Below the pieces are notes generated by a model that worked only from the letters and a program-made list of their open reading frames with translations, was not told where the DNA came from and searched no databases. Source: Chelonoidis abingdonii (taxonomy: Eukaryota; Chordata; Testudines; Testudinidae). Taken from it: DNA of 64,000 nucleotides. Made by a program: the position numbers and the translations under genes. Shown in pieces: positions 33,216 to 44,812 of this stretch (the first letter of the stretch is position 1; each line of letters opens with the position of its first letter). The stretch lies in contig NC_133770.1 of assembly GCF_003597395.2 (NCBI RefSeq), positions 2,445,332 to 2,509,331 on the forward strand, given 5' to 3'.

Positions 33216-34355
33216 GGCAAACTGTCTTCACTGGGGCTGTGTGATTCCGACCATGTTTGTAGGGACCATGGCAGCCGGCACCTGGGCATTGGCCGACGGT
33301 CCTCGCACTAGAGAGAAAAGGGCACAACCACAGTGAGTCATACGCCATCGAGGCCTGTTGGTTCCCACTCTTTCTGGTAGGGATCCCGGGATCTGACTAC
33401 AGGAATCTGGTCAGGTAATTATTTCTGTGGTTTTGTCCGGACTGAGGACTGTCCTGGTCTCTGTGTCTATCCGTCCTCTGTGGAGTGTTTGAGTCTGGGT
33501 GCCATCTCTGTCTGGGGATCGGCTGACCAAGGGGTTCTGTCCTCGCGTTGAGTGAGTGGAATCTGCACAATCGCAGCCGCACCGCACTTTGGGTAAAACC
33601 CTGATGTGAAAGCAAGGGCGATTGAGACAGTAGCCTGTGGGCTCCTTTTGTGTGTTGCAGGGCATGCTCTGCAGAACCCGAATTTCCTTCTTGTATGATT
33701 GGTGTGTGAAGTCCTCCTGTATTGGTAACCAGACATCTAAGTCGGGACATTCCCTAAATAACCCGGCTTATTTTATGTATTTAGGATGGGTCCAGATTTC
33801 CTGTAAATTTCTGAAAAATGGGCTAGGCTAACTCAGGGGGATCCAAACTCAGTGGCCACTGTTAAAATCTTGGAACAAAGACTGAGTGAAGTCTTAAAGG
33901 ACAAATTCGGCAACCTAAAACTAAATTGGCTAAAGGAGAGGTTAATGCTTCATGCAGTGGTGGGAAGAGGCAAATCGTAGGTGGACAAAATCAAAACTCT
34001 CCTCTCTCAAATATTCAAATAATAAGTTAAAAGCTTTATTAAAAGCTCTTCTCCCACCACCAGACTGAGCGCTCCCCTCTACCGATTCTCCAAAACCGGA
34101 TGACCACCCCCTCATACTCCCATCTCATTGTAAAAAGCAAAAAGCCCCTTGTTCTTGTTCCTTTGTTGACTGCCTCAAAACTGATTTTTAGTGTTCCAAT
34201 ACCAATTCAGCAAGGAGGGTGGGCTCTTCACTAGCCCCCACCCTTCCTGGTCCCTTCCTTGAACATTTCTTTCAAATTGTGAAGTGACCACAATAGCACT
34301 CACAAATGGTTCATTGGAAAAAGCAGGATGGGCCCAGACAAACAGGCAAGCACAG
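33216..34355 (+). other. ERV-B leader and possible gag start, unreadable
   Basis: A plus frame near 33830-33970 reads LTQGDPNSVATVKILEQRLS and ...KDKFGNLKLNWLKERL, which could be the gag start, but I cannot assign it firmly. The minus-strand ORFs at 33397-33750 are shadows. Confidence 0.35.
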
Positions 34356-36030
34356 ATAAAGGCTGGTCTACACTACGCGTTTAAATCGATTTAAAGTGTT
34401 AAATCGATTACGCTGTACCCGTCCACACTACAATGCTCTGAATCGATATAAGAGGCACTTTATATCGATTTCTGTACTCCCCCAGACGAGAGGAGTAGCG
34501 CTAAAGTCGATATAAACATATCGGATTAGGGTTAGTGTGGATGGAAATCGACGTTCTTTGCCTCTGGGTGGTATCTCACAGTGCACCACTGACCGCTCTG
34601 GACAGCAATCTGAACTGGATGCAGCGGGGCACGGTAACAGGAAAGCCCGAACTTTTGAATTACATATTTCCTGTTGCCAGCATGGAGCCTGATCAGCACG
34701 GGTGGCCGATGCATCCCAAATCCAAAAAAGAGCTCCAGCATGACCATACGGGAGATATGATTGATTTCGCGATGGAATGGGGAGACACAATCTGTTCTAT
34801 CAAAGCTCCGTACAGAAGATAATACCAAAGCGTTTCGAAAAATCTCCAGGCTACACAGTGCTGCGTTGACAAGCGTAAAACGGGAAGCCGAGTACTCAAA
34901 TGGACGCTCAGCGGAGGGAGGGGGTACTGAGGACTCCAGCTATCCCACGTCCACAGCAGCCTTGAAAAGTATTTGCATTCTTGGCGAGTTCCCAATGCTG
35001 TAATTCAACACAGTATCGGCATGGTTCAGGAATAGCTCCTCATTTCTTTCCCCACCCACCAACGTGAAAGAAAGGGGAAAGAATCATGTTCTTGACTTCT
35101 TTAATGTCACCCTCTGTGTACTGAATGCTGCTGGTAGAACGCGATTGCTGCAGCAGTGAAAGAGCAGTATTTGCTCCTTCCCCTCTCTGGTGCAGACGTG
35201 CGAGTAGAATGGTTATCTGTCCTCATGAACCCTGAGTGCTCCAATGCTTTTTAACTGATAGGGGGTGCTAAGGTAAAACAGAATGATTCCTGGTCGCTCC
35301 CAGTAAGATAGGACAGAACGGGCTACGTAACCATTCTTCATCATGAGCAACTGGGGGCCTGAGCTTCAATCGGCCCCTCCCTTCCTGTGTAAAGAAAGAT
35401 TCTTGTACTGCCTGGACTGTCATAGCGCAGCAAATCTGGGCTCCTCTCCCCGCACCACTATTTGTCCGCCTGGACTGTCAGCCGCGGAGGCTGCCTCCCC
35501 CTCATTTTATCTTCACTAACAAGTCTCTGTTTCTTATTCCTGCATTTTTCTTTATAACTTCATGACACAATGGGGGTGGGGGGGGACATCCACATAGCCC
35601 AGGGAAGGTTGGGGGAGGAGGAAGCAATGGGTGGGGTGTTGTTGCAGGGCAACCCCTTGAAATACTGGACCCGGAGCACGCTGTGCTCTGAATACACTGG
35701 TGCCTCTAGTACACTTGCCCTATTCTAGGCGGACTGACTCTATTTTTAGAAACCTATAAGAAGGAATTGACTTCGGGAGTCCATTCCCAGTTTTGCTTTG
35801 CACCCGGGCTGATCTCAGCCAGGGGCACTCAGACGTACAGAGGAGAGAGATTAACCTCACTCATTGCCAGTTTACGTCTGGCCAGTAACGGTACAGGACA
35901 ACTGGTAACCATCTTTGCTATCATCGCAAAAGCAAAGTGAATTGCTGCTGTGTACGCATGGATATCGCCTTTTCTGCGCATCCAGTACACTATACGGGCC
36001 GGAAAAAAAAAAAAAGCTGAACGGCTCCAT
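34356..36030 (+). mobile_element. PIF/Harbinger with a SANT-domain remnant, inserted in ERV-B
   Basis: The terminus-like GGTCTACACTACGCG at 34366 is followed by ATCGAT-rich sub-terminal repeats and then a remnant SANT ORF: MEPDQHGWPMHPKSKKELQ at 34683, then after a frame change EDNTKAFRKISRL and NGRSAEGGG (34810-34925). The following non-coding kilobase, up to an A-run at 36003-36016, matches what I remember of the internal region of turtle Harbingers. No nuclease gene present. Confidence 0.6.
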
Positions 36031-37279
36031 GCCCAAAGTACTATATAATGGGCTATGTGTATGTTTTAATTCTCGGAAAAGTGTTTAAAAGTGTTAGCAA
36101 CCACCAGAGACAATTGTAAATTGTAATGTAAGTACTGTGTTACAATAATCACATTTACTATTTGCCACAAGAACAACAAAAAAATCGCAGCTTACTGTAA
36201 GCACTGATTTAGCTGAGTTGTCTATAAATCTTAGCATTAAATGGTAAACAGTTACCAATCATCTGTTAAAGGTAAAAATATAATATAGTTCCTAGAAAAA
36301 ACTGGACCATTCATATTATACACACAAATGGGGACATGTTAAAAATTGCCACTGCAGAAAAACATAACAGCTTACCATTGGTATAACACATTTTCTGGAT
36401 GGTCTCCCACAACTACTGGCATACTAATGTTACTACCCCTAATTGTTTTTGGTTTTAAATTGTAAGTGTTTAATTGAAATGTTTAAAATGTGCTGGTAAA
36501 TGAAACAAATGTGGGCAAAGCTAAAGCCACAGGCCCAAATCACCTCCCAGTATTTTCTATTATGTGAACTAAATAAGAAGTGACACTGGCGATTAATAAT
36601 CTTAGTGTCAAAAGGGGGATATGTAAAAGCAGGATTTTATAATGTCCCATAAGAATTAAAGTAAAATTTAATTTCATCCTGCTAGCCACCTTTTTTAAAT
36701 AGCAAAAAGAAGTTACCCCCTGGGACTATAAGATTCTGCTTTCCCATATGCATTACAAATTGGGCCCTCTCTCTTTGTTTTAAAATTTAGGTAGTAAGAG
36801 ACAGGATTCTCTGTTGTGTCTATGTTAAGTAAATTAGAGAAACATTGAAGGCCTGGGTCTCAATGTAAATTGTCTTGGTTATTAATTGTAAAACTTTGCA
36901 AGGTTTAATTTACAATGCTTTTTTGCTCAATATAAAATACTACTGTTTGTATTCTCAATCTGTTTGTGTGAATAAGAAATGTATGCATCAGAAAAAGATA
37001 AGGTGTGAAGGCCATTGTTATAGCCAGAGTCAAGAAAGAAGTAGTAAAAAAACTTAAAAAAAAAAATAAAAAATCAAAGAATCATCAGGCACTGCTTACC
37101 ACCCCAATGGTTGTTAAACTATCTGGCATCGCAGCATGAATACATGCTTCACAGTGTAAGAAGACACCCTCCCCAGCAAACCAATCAACACCTCAGGGCT
37201 GCGCAGAGTCAGTTTTGACTCCAGAAGAAAACGTAGAGGAACAGCCTGCAATAGCTTACAATCTACGTTTTCGTAGGGG
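36031..37279 (+). other. ERV-B interior, no readable gene
   Basis: AT-rich, stop-dense. One short hydrophobic run near 36400-36460 could be an env or pol trace but is not assignable. Confidence 0.35.
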
Positions 37280-37421
37280 TTGCCAGAAGCAGATGACTAC
37301 ATAAAGCAAGGCCCAAGAAGAAGCAGTAGTGAGCCTAGTGCCTGCTGCCTGGTGGACATAAAACTGTTACTGCAGTTCCCTCAGTTGAGGTTGTCAGAAC
37401 CAGAAGGGCCCTGCCTCCAAC

Positions 37422-38240
37422 ATGTGCCTCTGGTGGTGCCTGTTCCTCGGCTGCTGGTGTCTTAAGATCTGGGGAGTCCACAATAACAATTCTTTTATCC
37501 AGCAGCATGTGTGGATAGCTCAGACTCTTAATATTTCTAAATGCTGGGTATGCAGCCACATCCCAGCCCACTCTCAAACTGGTGTTCCTATCTTGGCTAT
37601 CCCACTCAATTCCCCAGAGCTCACTGGAGGACCTTGTCTGTTTAACACAATATGGAACAGTAATGACACCTGGGAAGAGGCTATTGGCAGTTCCTTTATC
37701 CCACTTGGGGGAGTAATACACCAGGTAAAAAGGCTCCTGAGGTTACAAGCAGTAGTTAAAATAATGGCAAATAAAATCGGAGAAAGTTTAAGAACTCTGG
37801 CCAAAGAAACAGGGGCGATCCAACAGGTGGCCCTCCAAAACCGTCAGGCATTGGATATAGTGCTGGCGGCCAAAGGAGGGACCTGTGCTCTCATTGGGAA
37901 AGAATGTTGTGTGTTTATACCTAACAATACCAATGAGGTAATAGATTGCGCTAGCCACTTAGAACAAATCACATATCTTCCCCATGAAGAGCCGAGTTCT
38001 TTATGGAAGTGGCTAAGTAACCTGTTCAATTTCTGTGGCATAGGAAACTGGTTGTTTCAGGGAGCACTAACTATCCTGTTTGGAATCTTAGTGATTTTTG
38101 TATGCTTTCAGTTAATCTCCTGTTATATCCAGAATTGTGTCACCCAGGTGACTGCCCCAAAACAGAGTGCTAAAATGATGATTTTGAATATCGCTGATGA
38201 ACAAAGAGATAAAGTACAGTTAATATGTGGAACGCAGTAA
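37422..38240 (+). pseudogene. ERV-B envelope: internally deleted surface unit with intact transmembrane half
   Basis: The open frame of 272 codons ends at a TAA 36 bases before the 3' LTR. It contains a CWVC motif (residues 41-44; the CxxC of gammaretroviral surface subunits). A heptad-like helix follows (about 105-150) with the LQNRQALDIVLAAKGG immunosuppressive-type region, then a CX6CC motif (C155...C162-C163). Next come a second helix, a membrane anchor of about 23 residues (211-233) with a preceding tryptophan/phenylalanine-rich stretch, and a 37-residue tail. Known full-length proteins of this type are roughly twice as long. The receptor-binding region, most of the surface subunit, the cleavage site and a fusion peptide are not present, so the ORF start is arbitrary. 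Not a functional envelope as it stands. Confidence 0.85.
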
Positions 38241-38263
38241 AATGTTGGTCATGGGTTAGCTTG

Positions 38264-38278
38264 ACCAAAAGGAGGGAT
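38264..38278 (+). other. ERV-B polypurine tract
   Basis: CCAAAAGGAGGGAT directly precedes the LTR start TGTGAAAG. The tract of ERV-C (58379-58393, minus) is nearly the same. Confidence 0.85.
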
Positions 38279-38662
38279 TGTGAAAGTAGAATGAATTATA
38301 TTGTAAAAATAAGAATGGATTAAAGAAATGTTGTATGTACCTTTAAGCAGAAATAAGAAATGTTGAAATACAGGTGCCAGGAAAAGAAACATTAGCCATA
38401 AACAAGGGTGCTAATGGCGAAACATTAACAGAAGATCGGTAATAGTTAGTAAGGAAATAAGATATTCATGGCTAGCCCAGGTAAACTTATCATATTCTGC
38501 TTCCTTTGTAATCTTGCTAAGTGCTCCCCCCCCTTTATCTGTATAAATAAGATAGTTTGTGTCTTGCATGGGGGCTCACATTATCTGGGTGTATTAGCAG
38601 AGTGCTGGGCTAATAAAACAGAGTGGTCTGACAAACTGTGAGTCCTGAGTCTAACTTTGACA
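38279..38662 (+). mobile_element. ERV-B 3' LTR
   Basis: 384 bp, TG...CA, with TATAAATAAGATAG (about 38543) and AATAAA (38613-38618). Confidence 0.92.
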
Positions 38663-40212
38663 CTACTTCCCACCACTCAACACAGATGTAATAAGGTTGA
38701 GTAGTGTTTGCAAAAGAGAAACTAAACAACTAATTATTCCTTAAGAAAGGTTTTTAATGACTTACAACATGAAGGCAACACAGACAGAATGTGCCTAGTG
38801 ACTTCACATGTATTGTAACCATTCCCAACCAACACAAATTTATATGCAATACTGATACATTAATTAACTATAGTTTACTAATTTTAACCTTTCTATTAAC
38901 TTATTTAACAACTTATAAACTTGTACTGGCTTTTATAATAAACTGAATAACAACTTATCCTGAAGACAGCCACAGCGACATGCAAAGTGTTGAAGAAAAA
39001 CATAGTTCTTTCTTTCTGGTTGGGTGCAGCAAAGTCAGACACTTTATTCTCAAGCAACTGCATAGAGGGAGAGAGTGCGCTAGGACGCAGGGTTTCCCTC
39101 TCTTAGGCAAGTCTCTCTACAGGTAAACAGCATTTATACCTTTTGTTACGTACAATAATAAGCAGCAGCTGCATTTTGTTTACACAGAGGCTATTTTGAT
39201 ATTTTATTTTTTTTACTTTTATTTACACGACAGTCTACATTCCATATCTAACACAAGGTCGCAACAACTTTTTACACAGTTCTTTTTCATTCATCTTACA
39301 CAGTCCTTAGTTTTGCAAATCTTGTGTTATTAGGGTTACAGCTAGCCTGACTCTTGCTAACAGAGAATGTCATGCATTGAAATTCCCTTTAAATTCCTGT
39401 CAGTTTTTGCTCTGCTTCCACAAAAGCTATTATTGTTTACAAACTACTAGCGTTACCAGTGCCGTACCCATCTTTAACAAGGTACAAAAACATAGACAGT
39501 TTCTATATATTGATTAACTATTGACTACTACTATCTTTAAATAACTTGAACAATTTACTAATACAATTAAACTATAATATTAATACAAACTTAAGATTAA
39601 TTAGCTCGAGCACAACCAGACCTCTTCAGCCCAAAATCTTACCCTGCGTTCTTCCAAAGATATGTTGCCTTTAGTTGACCGTTTTCCGCATTGAGCAAGT
39701 ACAGATGGTCGGGGAAGCCCAAGTCCCTTTGGTTCAGGGAGTGTATGTAAGCCTAACAAAGAGTGATCTCTTTTAGGTCAACACACACACAAACACTTGC
39801 ATCTTAACACCTTATTTATACAGTATTTGCTAGCCGTGTTTCAAAACAGGTCAACCAATGAAGTTGGCCAAATGTTTCAGTGTGATATTTGCGGTTGTCT
39901 TGATTTTATGAACTGTGTACCTGTGCTCAGCTCATCTTTTTTTTTTTTTTATGCGGCTAATTGTGGTCAATTTGCTAGACTCAAAAATGCTTAAGTTAGC
40001 TTAAAGAGGTATTTGGTTGCAGAGCATAGTAACCACAAATCTGTATATCTCTACAGAGTTTTCTCTTTAGTCTACAAAGCTGTCTAGCTAAATTATGCTT
40101 ATGCTTGCAGAATTTAACAGTACTCGCTTCTTACAACTTCTGGAAGTTTTAGGCCTAACACTGCTTAGCCTGACACTATTTGACAAAGCTTGTGCACATT
40201 AATCACAATATT

Positions 40213-40679
40213 CAGTGCTGCAGAAGTGGGCTTTTAGGAGTAATCTCTGATGTGAATGCTCCCCTGTTCAGCACTCACAATCCCTCTCTGCCATGTACTT
40301 CAGGCCAAGCTGATGATTGGAATGTAGGAGCAAATGCAGTGGATTGGGGTGTGTATGTGTAACATCTTGTTAAAATGTAGTAAAGGTTTCCAAGGAAATG
40401 GTTTTCTTTTAGCATGGGTTAAAAGATCTGTGTGTCAGAGATGAGAGTGTCTCAGAGAGGAGATCTGAGAGACTAGAAAAGTGTGCGTGTACTTCCCTCA
40501 GGTTGGGGGCGGGGTTGTTTGGTTTGTTTTAGTTTTGAAAAATGTTTGATATTTGATGCAGTCAAGTCCATTAGATTAAGAAGGAAAAAAAGGATGGGAC
40601 TTTTTTTATTAGCATAATTATATAAGAATCAAAGATAAGTTTTAGCAGTATCTAGAGAGGGAGCAACTTTATCAGAGGT
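40213..40679. other. No gene recognised
   Basis: Right flank of ERV-A. It does not continue the Harbinger nuclease seen on the left flank. Confidence 0.4.
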
Positions 40680-40906
40680 CTTGTTTACACACAAACTTGC
40701 ACTGAAATAATTAAATCATTTTAATTTACACCTTTTGTTATTTCAGTGCAAATCTATGTGGACATATTTCCATTTAGTTTAAGACAGTATTTAAACAGGA
40801 CACTTTTATTTTGAAATAACAGAGTCCACACAGAGTTGCTGTGAAATAAGAGATTTTTAATTGAATCCAATTTAGTTATTTCAGAGTGAGTTTGTGTATG
40901 GACAAG
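40680..40906. mobile_element. MITE with about 31-bp terminal inverted repeats
   Basis: CTTGTTTACACACAAACTTG...TGAAATAA at the left is matched by the inverse of TTATTTCAGAGTGAGTTTGTG...GACAAG at the right, about 26 of 31 positions. A third copy of the TTATTTCAGTGCAAAT motif is internal. CAGAG lies just outside both ends (40673-40677, 40909-40913). 227 bp, no coding. Confidence 0.75.
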
Positions 40907-40913
40907 CTCAGAG

Positions 40914-41732
40914 CCAGAGAATAAAATACGGCTCCATTGAAATCAATGCGAGATTCCAACCAGATAATTTATCTCTACCTGCAGTTTTCTGGGGGATGGT
41001 TCTTAGCATTGTCTCTTACCTATTTCTTCCAGGACATCCTTCAGTGTAAAATTCTCTGCTACCGATGGTGAGTCTGAGGAAGATGAAAAATAGGGGAGAG
41101 AGAGAGAAGAAAAAGTGGCACAAGAATAAGAGGGTGTTTGTGAAGAAGGTAGCAGAAATCAGAAGAGATAAATCCAACTCTCCCTTTAGTCATGTGTGAT
41201 CTCCCTCCACTAACATGAAAATCTCTCATATCTATAACTGGAATATGGTAACCCTGCCTTGATGATTCATATTTTAATAAATGAATAAAGCAATTCCATA
41301 GGTGCATATTTCAATTTCTGCTAAAAGAGTGATGATTCCTTTAATACCAAAGAGTTTAAAATTGGAACTGTATTATATAGGATAAAAAAATAATCCCTTC
41401 TCCTCTTTCAGTGCAGCCATGGTAGAAGTTGCTTGATTTAACTGGACACTGTTAGTGGTTAAGTATAAAATACCTAAGTGTTGCTGTATATTTATGATTA
41501 CATGTTAATGATTTTAATGTTAAAACAATGATTTTGTGTATTTCAAAATGGAGTCAGTCACCTTTGACTTCTGGGCTTCATCTTGGGTTTTGCCCTCACT
41601 CTCTGGAACATTCAAAGGCTGTTGGAGAAGCGGTTTGAGCCAGGTTTTCCTGCCTTTGGTGAGGTTCCATCTGCCTGGGCATTCCACCACTTCAAGACTC
41701 ACCTCAGGTTTTCCTGCCACGGAATCTTTAAA
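40914..41732. other. No gene recognised
   Basis: Unique-looking sequence with short overlapping ORFs on both strands (41520-41856) that do not resemble a known family. Confidence 0.4.
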
Positions 41733-41782
41733 AACAACAAGGAGTCCTTGTGGCACCTTAGAGACTAACACATTTAGTTTAA
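41733..41782 (+). repeat. Fragment of the reptilian Penelope/SINE terminal repeat
   Basis: CAACAAGGAGTCCTTGTGGC and ACCTTAGAGACTAACACATTT correspond to the motif at 23396-23432. Confidence 0.8.
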
Positions 41783-42373
41783 ACCAGCCAAAGTTGATCA
41801 CTTTTGAGCAACACAGCTCTGTCTGCTGCATACCTAGAGTAGGTGTGTTCATGTAAATACAATTTGCTCCTGAAGTCTCTCCTCCTCCCAGTTATCTGTC
41901 AGAGGAGAACTCATTCAGACCCTGCTTACACTGACATTCTGGAAGGGCTGGAGATATCACCAGACAACCTTAATTCTGCATCAACAAAGCTCTTTGTCAC
42001 TGCACAGAAAGGCTGTAATGCTGGTAACCGCCCAGAGCATCTTCATGGGGTATGGTGAGACTGAGGTCCTGGGTCATGTGGCCACAGCTGAGGCATGTGG
42101 AGCTATCAGGGTTTTGCAGGTTCTAGCTGCAGGGGCTGGGTTAAGCAGTTTGGAGTAAAGCTGACGGAGTCTCTGTGTGTCCTTGAGAGAAGCAGTGATT
42201 AAAAGACAGCTCTTGCTGGGAACAAGCTGAGACACCTTTTCTGGAACTTCTGCAAAAGAGGGGCTGCCTGGGCATAGTTTGTTCCTGCTGCTGTTCAGGG
42301 AAACAGGACTGTGACGCTTCCCAGGGCACCCAGGGTTGTGAGGCATCTCGCTACCACCTGCCCTTACTGCAGA
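41783..42373. other. No gene recognised
   Basis: No motif, no convincing ORF. Confidence 0.4.
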
Positions 42374-42540
42374 GGGATCTCACAAAACTGAGTAACTGGG
42401 CAACAAAATGGCAGATGAAATTCAATGTCAAATGCAGAATAATGCACATGGCAAAACAGAATCCCAACTATCCATACAAAATGATGGGGCCTAAATTAGC
42501 TGTTACCCTTGAAGAAAGAGATCTTGGAGTCATCTGCAAA
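42374..42540 (+). mobile_element. CR1 reverse-transcriptase fragment
   Basis: Plus-strand KLSNWATKWQMKFNV, then after a one-base loss IMHMAKQNPNYPYK and LEERDLGVI, the region just after the FADD motif in CR1 (compare 49913-50098 on the minus strand). Truncated both sides. Confidence 0.85.
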
Positions 42541-43119
42541 TTTATAAGAATCCTTCTCACCTTGCCTATATCATCCTGAACATATTCTCCAGCTTCAGAA
42601 GACTTAAAAATTATCTCCAGTCATCAATGGGACAGACCCAACTGACTAGTGTAGCTGTCTTTAACATGCATTAAAACAATACCAGGGAACTAGATGAAGA
42701 TAAGATTCATCCAGAAACTGCAGTGAGACATAATGCCTTTAAACTGGGATGTTAGTGAAAACAGCTTGTAGGCAATTGAAATGATTTTAATATGCTGTAG
42801 TTTATGATATTGTAATTATATAGTTCATAACAATTTAATCGTTATTAAAATAGTGAAGAGATCAATGATCGACACATTCAATAACTAGCATGGATAAAGT
42901 GCAGAAATATGCTGAAAATAGCTTCCCCCAAAATCGGTACAGCCCCCCCCCAATACCCCCCCCCTCCACTTCACAAGCACCCACTGGTAAAAACAAAACG
43001 CAACTCCTATGGATCTGATCATCATTCTGTTTCCACTGCTTTCCACCCTCGCCTCTTGTTCCTGGGTTTGTTGAAATTCAGCAGGGAAGCTGGCTGTCTG
43101 GGAAGCAGGGGGCCCCCAC
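42541..43119. other. No gene recognised
   Basis: Low-complexity C-run at 42945-42965. Otherwise featureless. Confidence 0.4.
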
Positions 43120-43345
43120 TGAGGGACCTGTACACGCTAGCACTTATGTCAATGTAAGTGATGTTGCTCAGGGGTGTGGAAACCCCCCCATTGCGCACGG
43201 TAGGTTACACCGACCTGAGCGCCGGTGTGGAGAGTGCTATGTCAGCAGGAGAGCGTCTGTCATTGACACAGAGTGTCTGCACTAGCGCAGACACAGCCAC
43301 ACAGCTGCAGCGGTACAGTCGTGCCACGAGAGTGATTCTGGGGTG
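43120..43345. mobile_element. Possible DNA-transposon (MITE) fragment
   Basis: The phrase GTTGCTCAGGGGTGTGGAAA and TTACACCGACCTGAGCGCCG resembles an abundant turtle MITE as I recall it. Terminal repeats not defined. Confidence 0.35.
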
Positions 43346-43448
43346 ACTAGCCCTGCTTGTATTCAGTGCAGCCATTGGGCCTGGGGCCAGGTTTAAAAGG
43401 AAGTAGCTACACAGTTCCAATATATATATTTTTTTCTCAAGGCCCACT

Positions 43449-43525
43449 GAATATCCCCTCTAACCACCCCCACTAAATACCCCCTCTAACCACTCCCACT
43501 AAACACCCCCGCTAAATACCCCACA
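43449..43525. repeat. Short tandem repeat, about 25-30 bp unit
   Basis: Three imperfect units of ATACCCCCTCTAACCACCCC(CACTAA). Confidence 0.75.
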
Positions 43526-43574
43526 TTGTGGAGCCCTGTGAAGTTATGAGTGTAATATAATATATCATTGAACA

Positions 43575-44591
43575 ATGACAGGGCCAGAAAGAATTAATTA
43601 ACTCACAGACTGACATGACCCATGGCCCAAATTTAAAGACTTGTTAGAAAGATTAGTAAATGAATAGAACTTTGAAATGCAACCTGCATTGTTAGAGTTA
43701 GAGGCGCAGATGTTTGTTTGCTCAGGTCTTGTGACATAAGCAAACAAGTCTTGTCTATTGTTATAGCTTCAATTCAAAGATCAAAAAAGGAATATTAACA
43801 TTTACGATGACACGAATGAAATAGTATTGTTGTCTAAATGTCTCTTTGAAGGTTGTGATAAAGTGTATATAAACTGTTTAATGGATAAATTACCCTGTGC
43901 TAATTGCCAGGATGTTTGGGAGACAGATGATTAAGCTTATTCTCTCAGGCCAAGAAGCTGCTGAAAAATGTATAAAAACCCTGGGACATGATCCTTCTTC
44001 ATCTCAGATCTGCTCTGGGTTTCCAGAAGGGGAAACCCTAAGCCATAAGAATCAAGATCCCCAGTCATTGACTGGAATCACCCTGAACACGGACATTGGA
44101 CTCTACCTCTGGACTATTTCTAAAAGGACTTATGGCAACTACAAACTCACCTCTGCTCTGTATCTGAACCTCAAGAGTTGAATTCAAGTCTGTCTGTATA
44201 TTGATCTTTTAACCAACACTCTCTCTCTTTTCTTGTTTAATAAATTTTAGCTTAGTTAACAATAATTGACTATAGCGTGTATTTTGGGTATGTGGCTGAC
44301 CCTTTGGGATTGGAAGAACCTTTTCTTTTATATGATGAGATAAGATTTTCAGTGATCATCATCATATCTGACGTGTGTCTGGACAAGGGCCTGAGGCTGG
44401 GTACTTTAAGATAATTGCGTTGTTTGGACTTCTGAGTAACCAGTGAAGTACTACAGAAGCTGTTCTGTGCTGGCTTGGTAAACTTAAGTATTGGAATATC
44501 CACCAGTGTTTGGGGTTTGTCTGCCCTGTTCTGTTCGCAGTTCACCCTAATTGAGTGACCTCAGCTGGCTCCCACGGGCACTATCGTCACA
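43575..44591 (+). mobile_element. LTR-like repeat, about 1 kb
   Basis: TGACAGGGCCAGAAAG at the left and ...ATCGTCACA at the right are candidate TG/CA ends. TATAAAAACCC (43970) and AATAAATTTTAG (44238) are spaced as promoter and polyadenylation signals. No target-site duplication found. The 3' part (GACCCTTTGGGATTGG) is shared with 48300-48450, so both belong to one family. Confidence 0.5.
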
Positions 44592-44812
44592 AGCCCGCAA
44601 CAATTTTACATTTTTGAAAATTTAGTTCAAGCTGGAGGAGTCACAAACTGACGTTTCCATGAGTGTAACTGTTAATTCACTGAACAATGGGGGCAGAGGG
44701 AGTTCTAAGATTTTTATACCAATAAAAGCCTTAACATTAAACAAGTGTTCCAAACCTCATTTTAAAATGGTAAAAACTACAATAAACCCCTGTCTCGGCT
44801 GATTGTAATCAA
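44592..44812 (-). other. Presumed 3' untranslated/flanking region of the GIMAP gene
   Basis: No canonical AATAAA is seen on the minus strand between the stop codon and the LTR-like repeat. Confidence 0.3.

Larger units (their letters stand above)
32847..38662 (+). mobile_element. ERV-B: gammaretrovirus-like provirus inserted in the ERV-A LTR
   Basis: Paired LTRs (32847-33195, 38279-38662) start TGTGAAAGTAG and end CTTTGACA. CTAC flanks both sides (32843-32846, 38663-38666), and the unoccupied site GATTGCTACTTCCC is present in the other ERV-A LTR at about 18323. A tRNA-Gln-type primer site follows the 5' LTR. A polypurine tract precedes the 3' LTR. Gag and pol are unreadable or lost. A Harbinger occupies 34356-36030. 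Env is partly open. Confidence 0.9.
18262..40207 (-). mobile_element. ERV-A: full-length nested provirus
   Basis: Two copies of a roughly 1.6-kb LTR (TGTGGAGATTAAT...ATTAATCACA on the plus strand) bound this interval: 18262-22374 and 32759-40207, each interrupted by later insertions. The outer flanks are ATATT on both sides (18257-18261, 40208-40212), a 5-bp target-site duplication. Next to the right-hand LTR lies a tRNA-Ser-type primer site (32741-32758). Next to the left-hand LTR is a purine tract on the minus strand (22375-22386). Both place transcription on the minus strand. Remaining genes are gag-like (about 26335-26985 and 31943-32120) and a putative env transmembrane segment (22427-22527). 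The ancestral provirus would be far shorter; the rest is insertions. Confidence 0.75.
32759..40207 (-). mobile_element. ERV-A 5' LTR (right copy), interrupted by ERV-B
   Basis: LTR sequence is at 32759-32846 and 38667-40207 (about 1.63 kb in total). On the minus strand it has a TATA-like TATAAATAAGG near 39815 and an AATAAA near 39045, in the U3-R-U5 order expected. A microsatellite-like ACACACACAAACAC lies near 39781. The part 38787-39482 is almost identical to 18445-19143. Confidence 0.75.
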
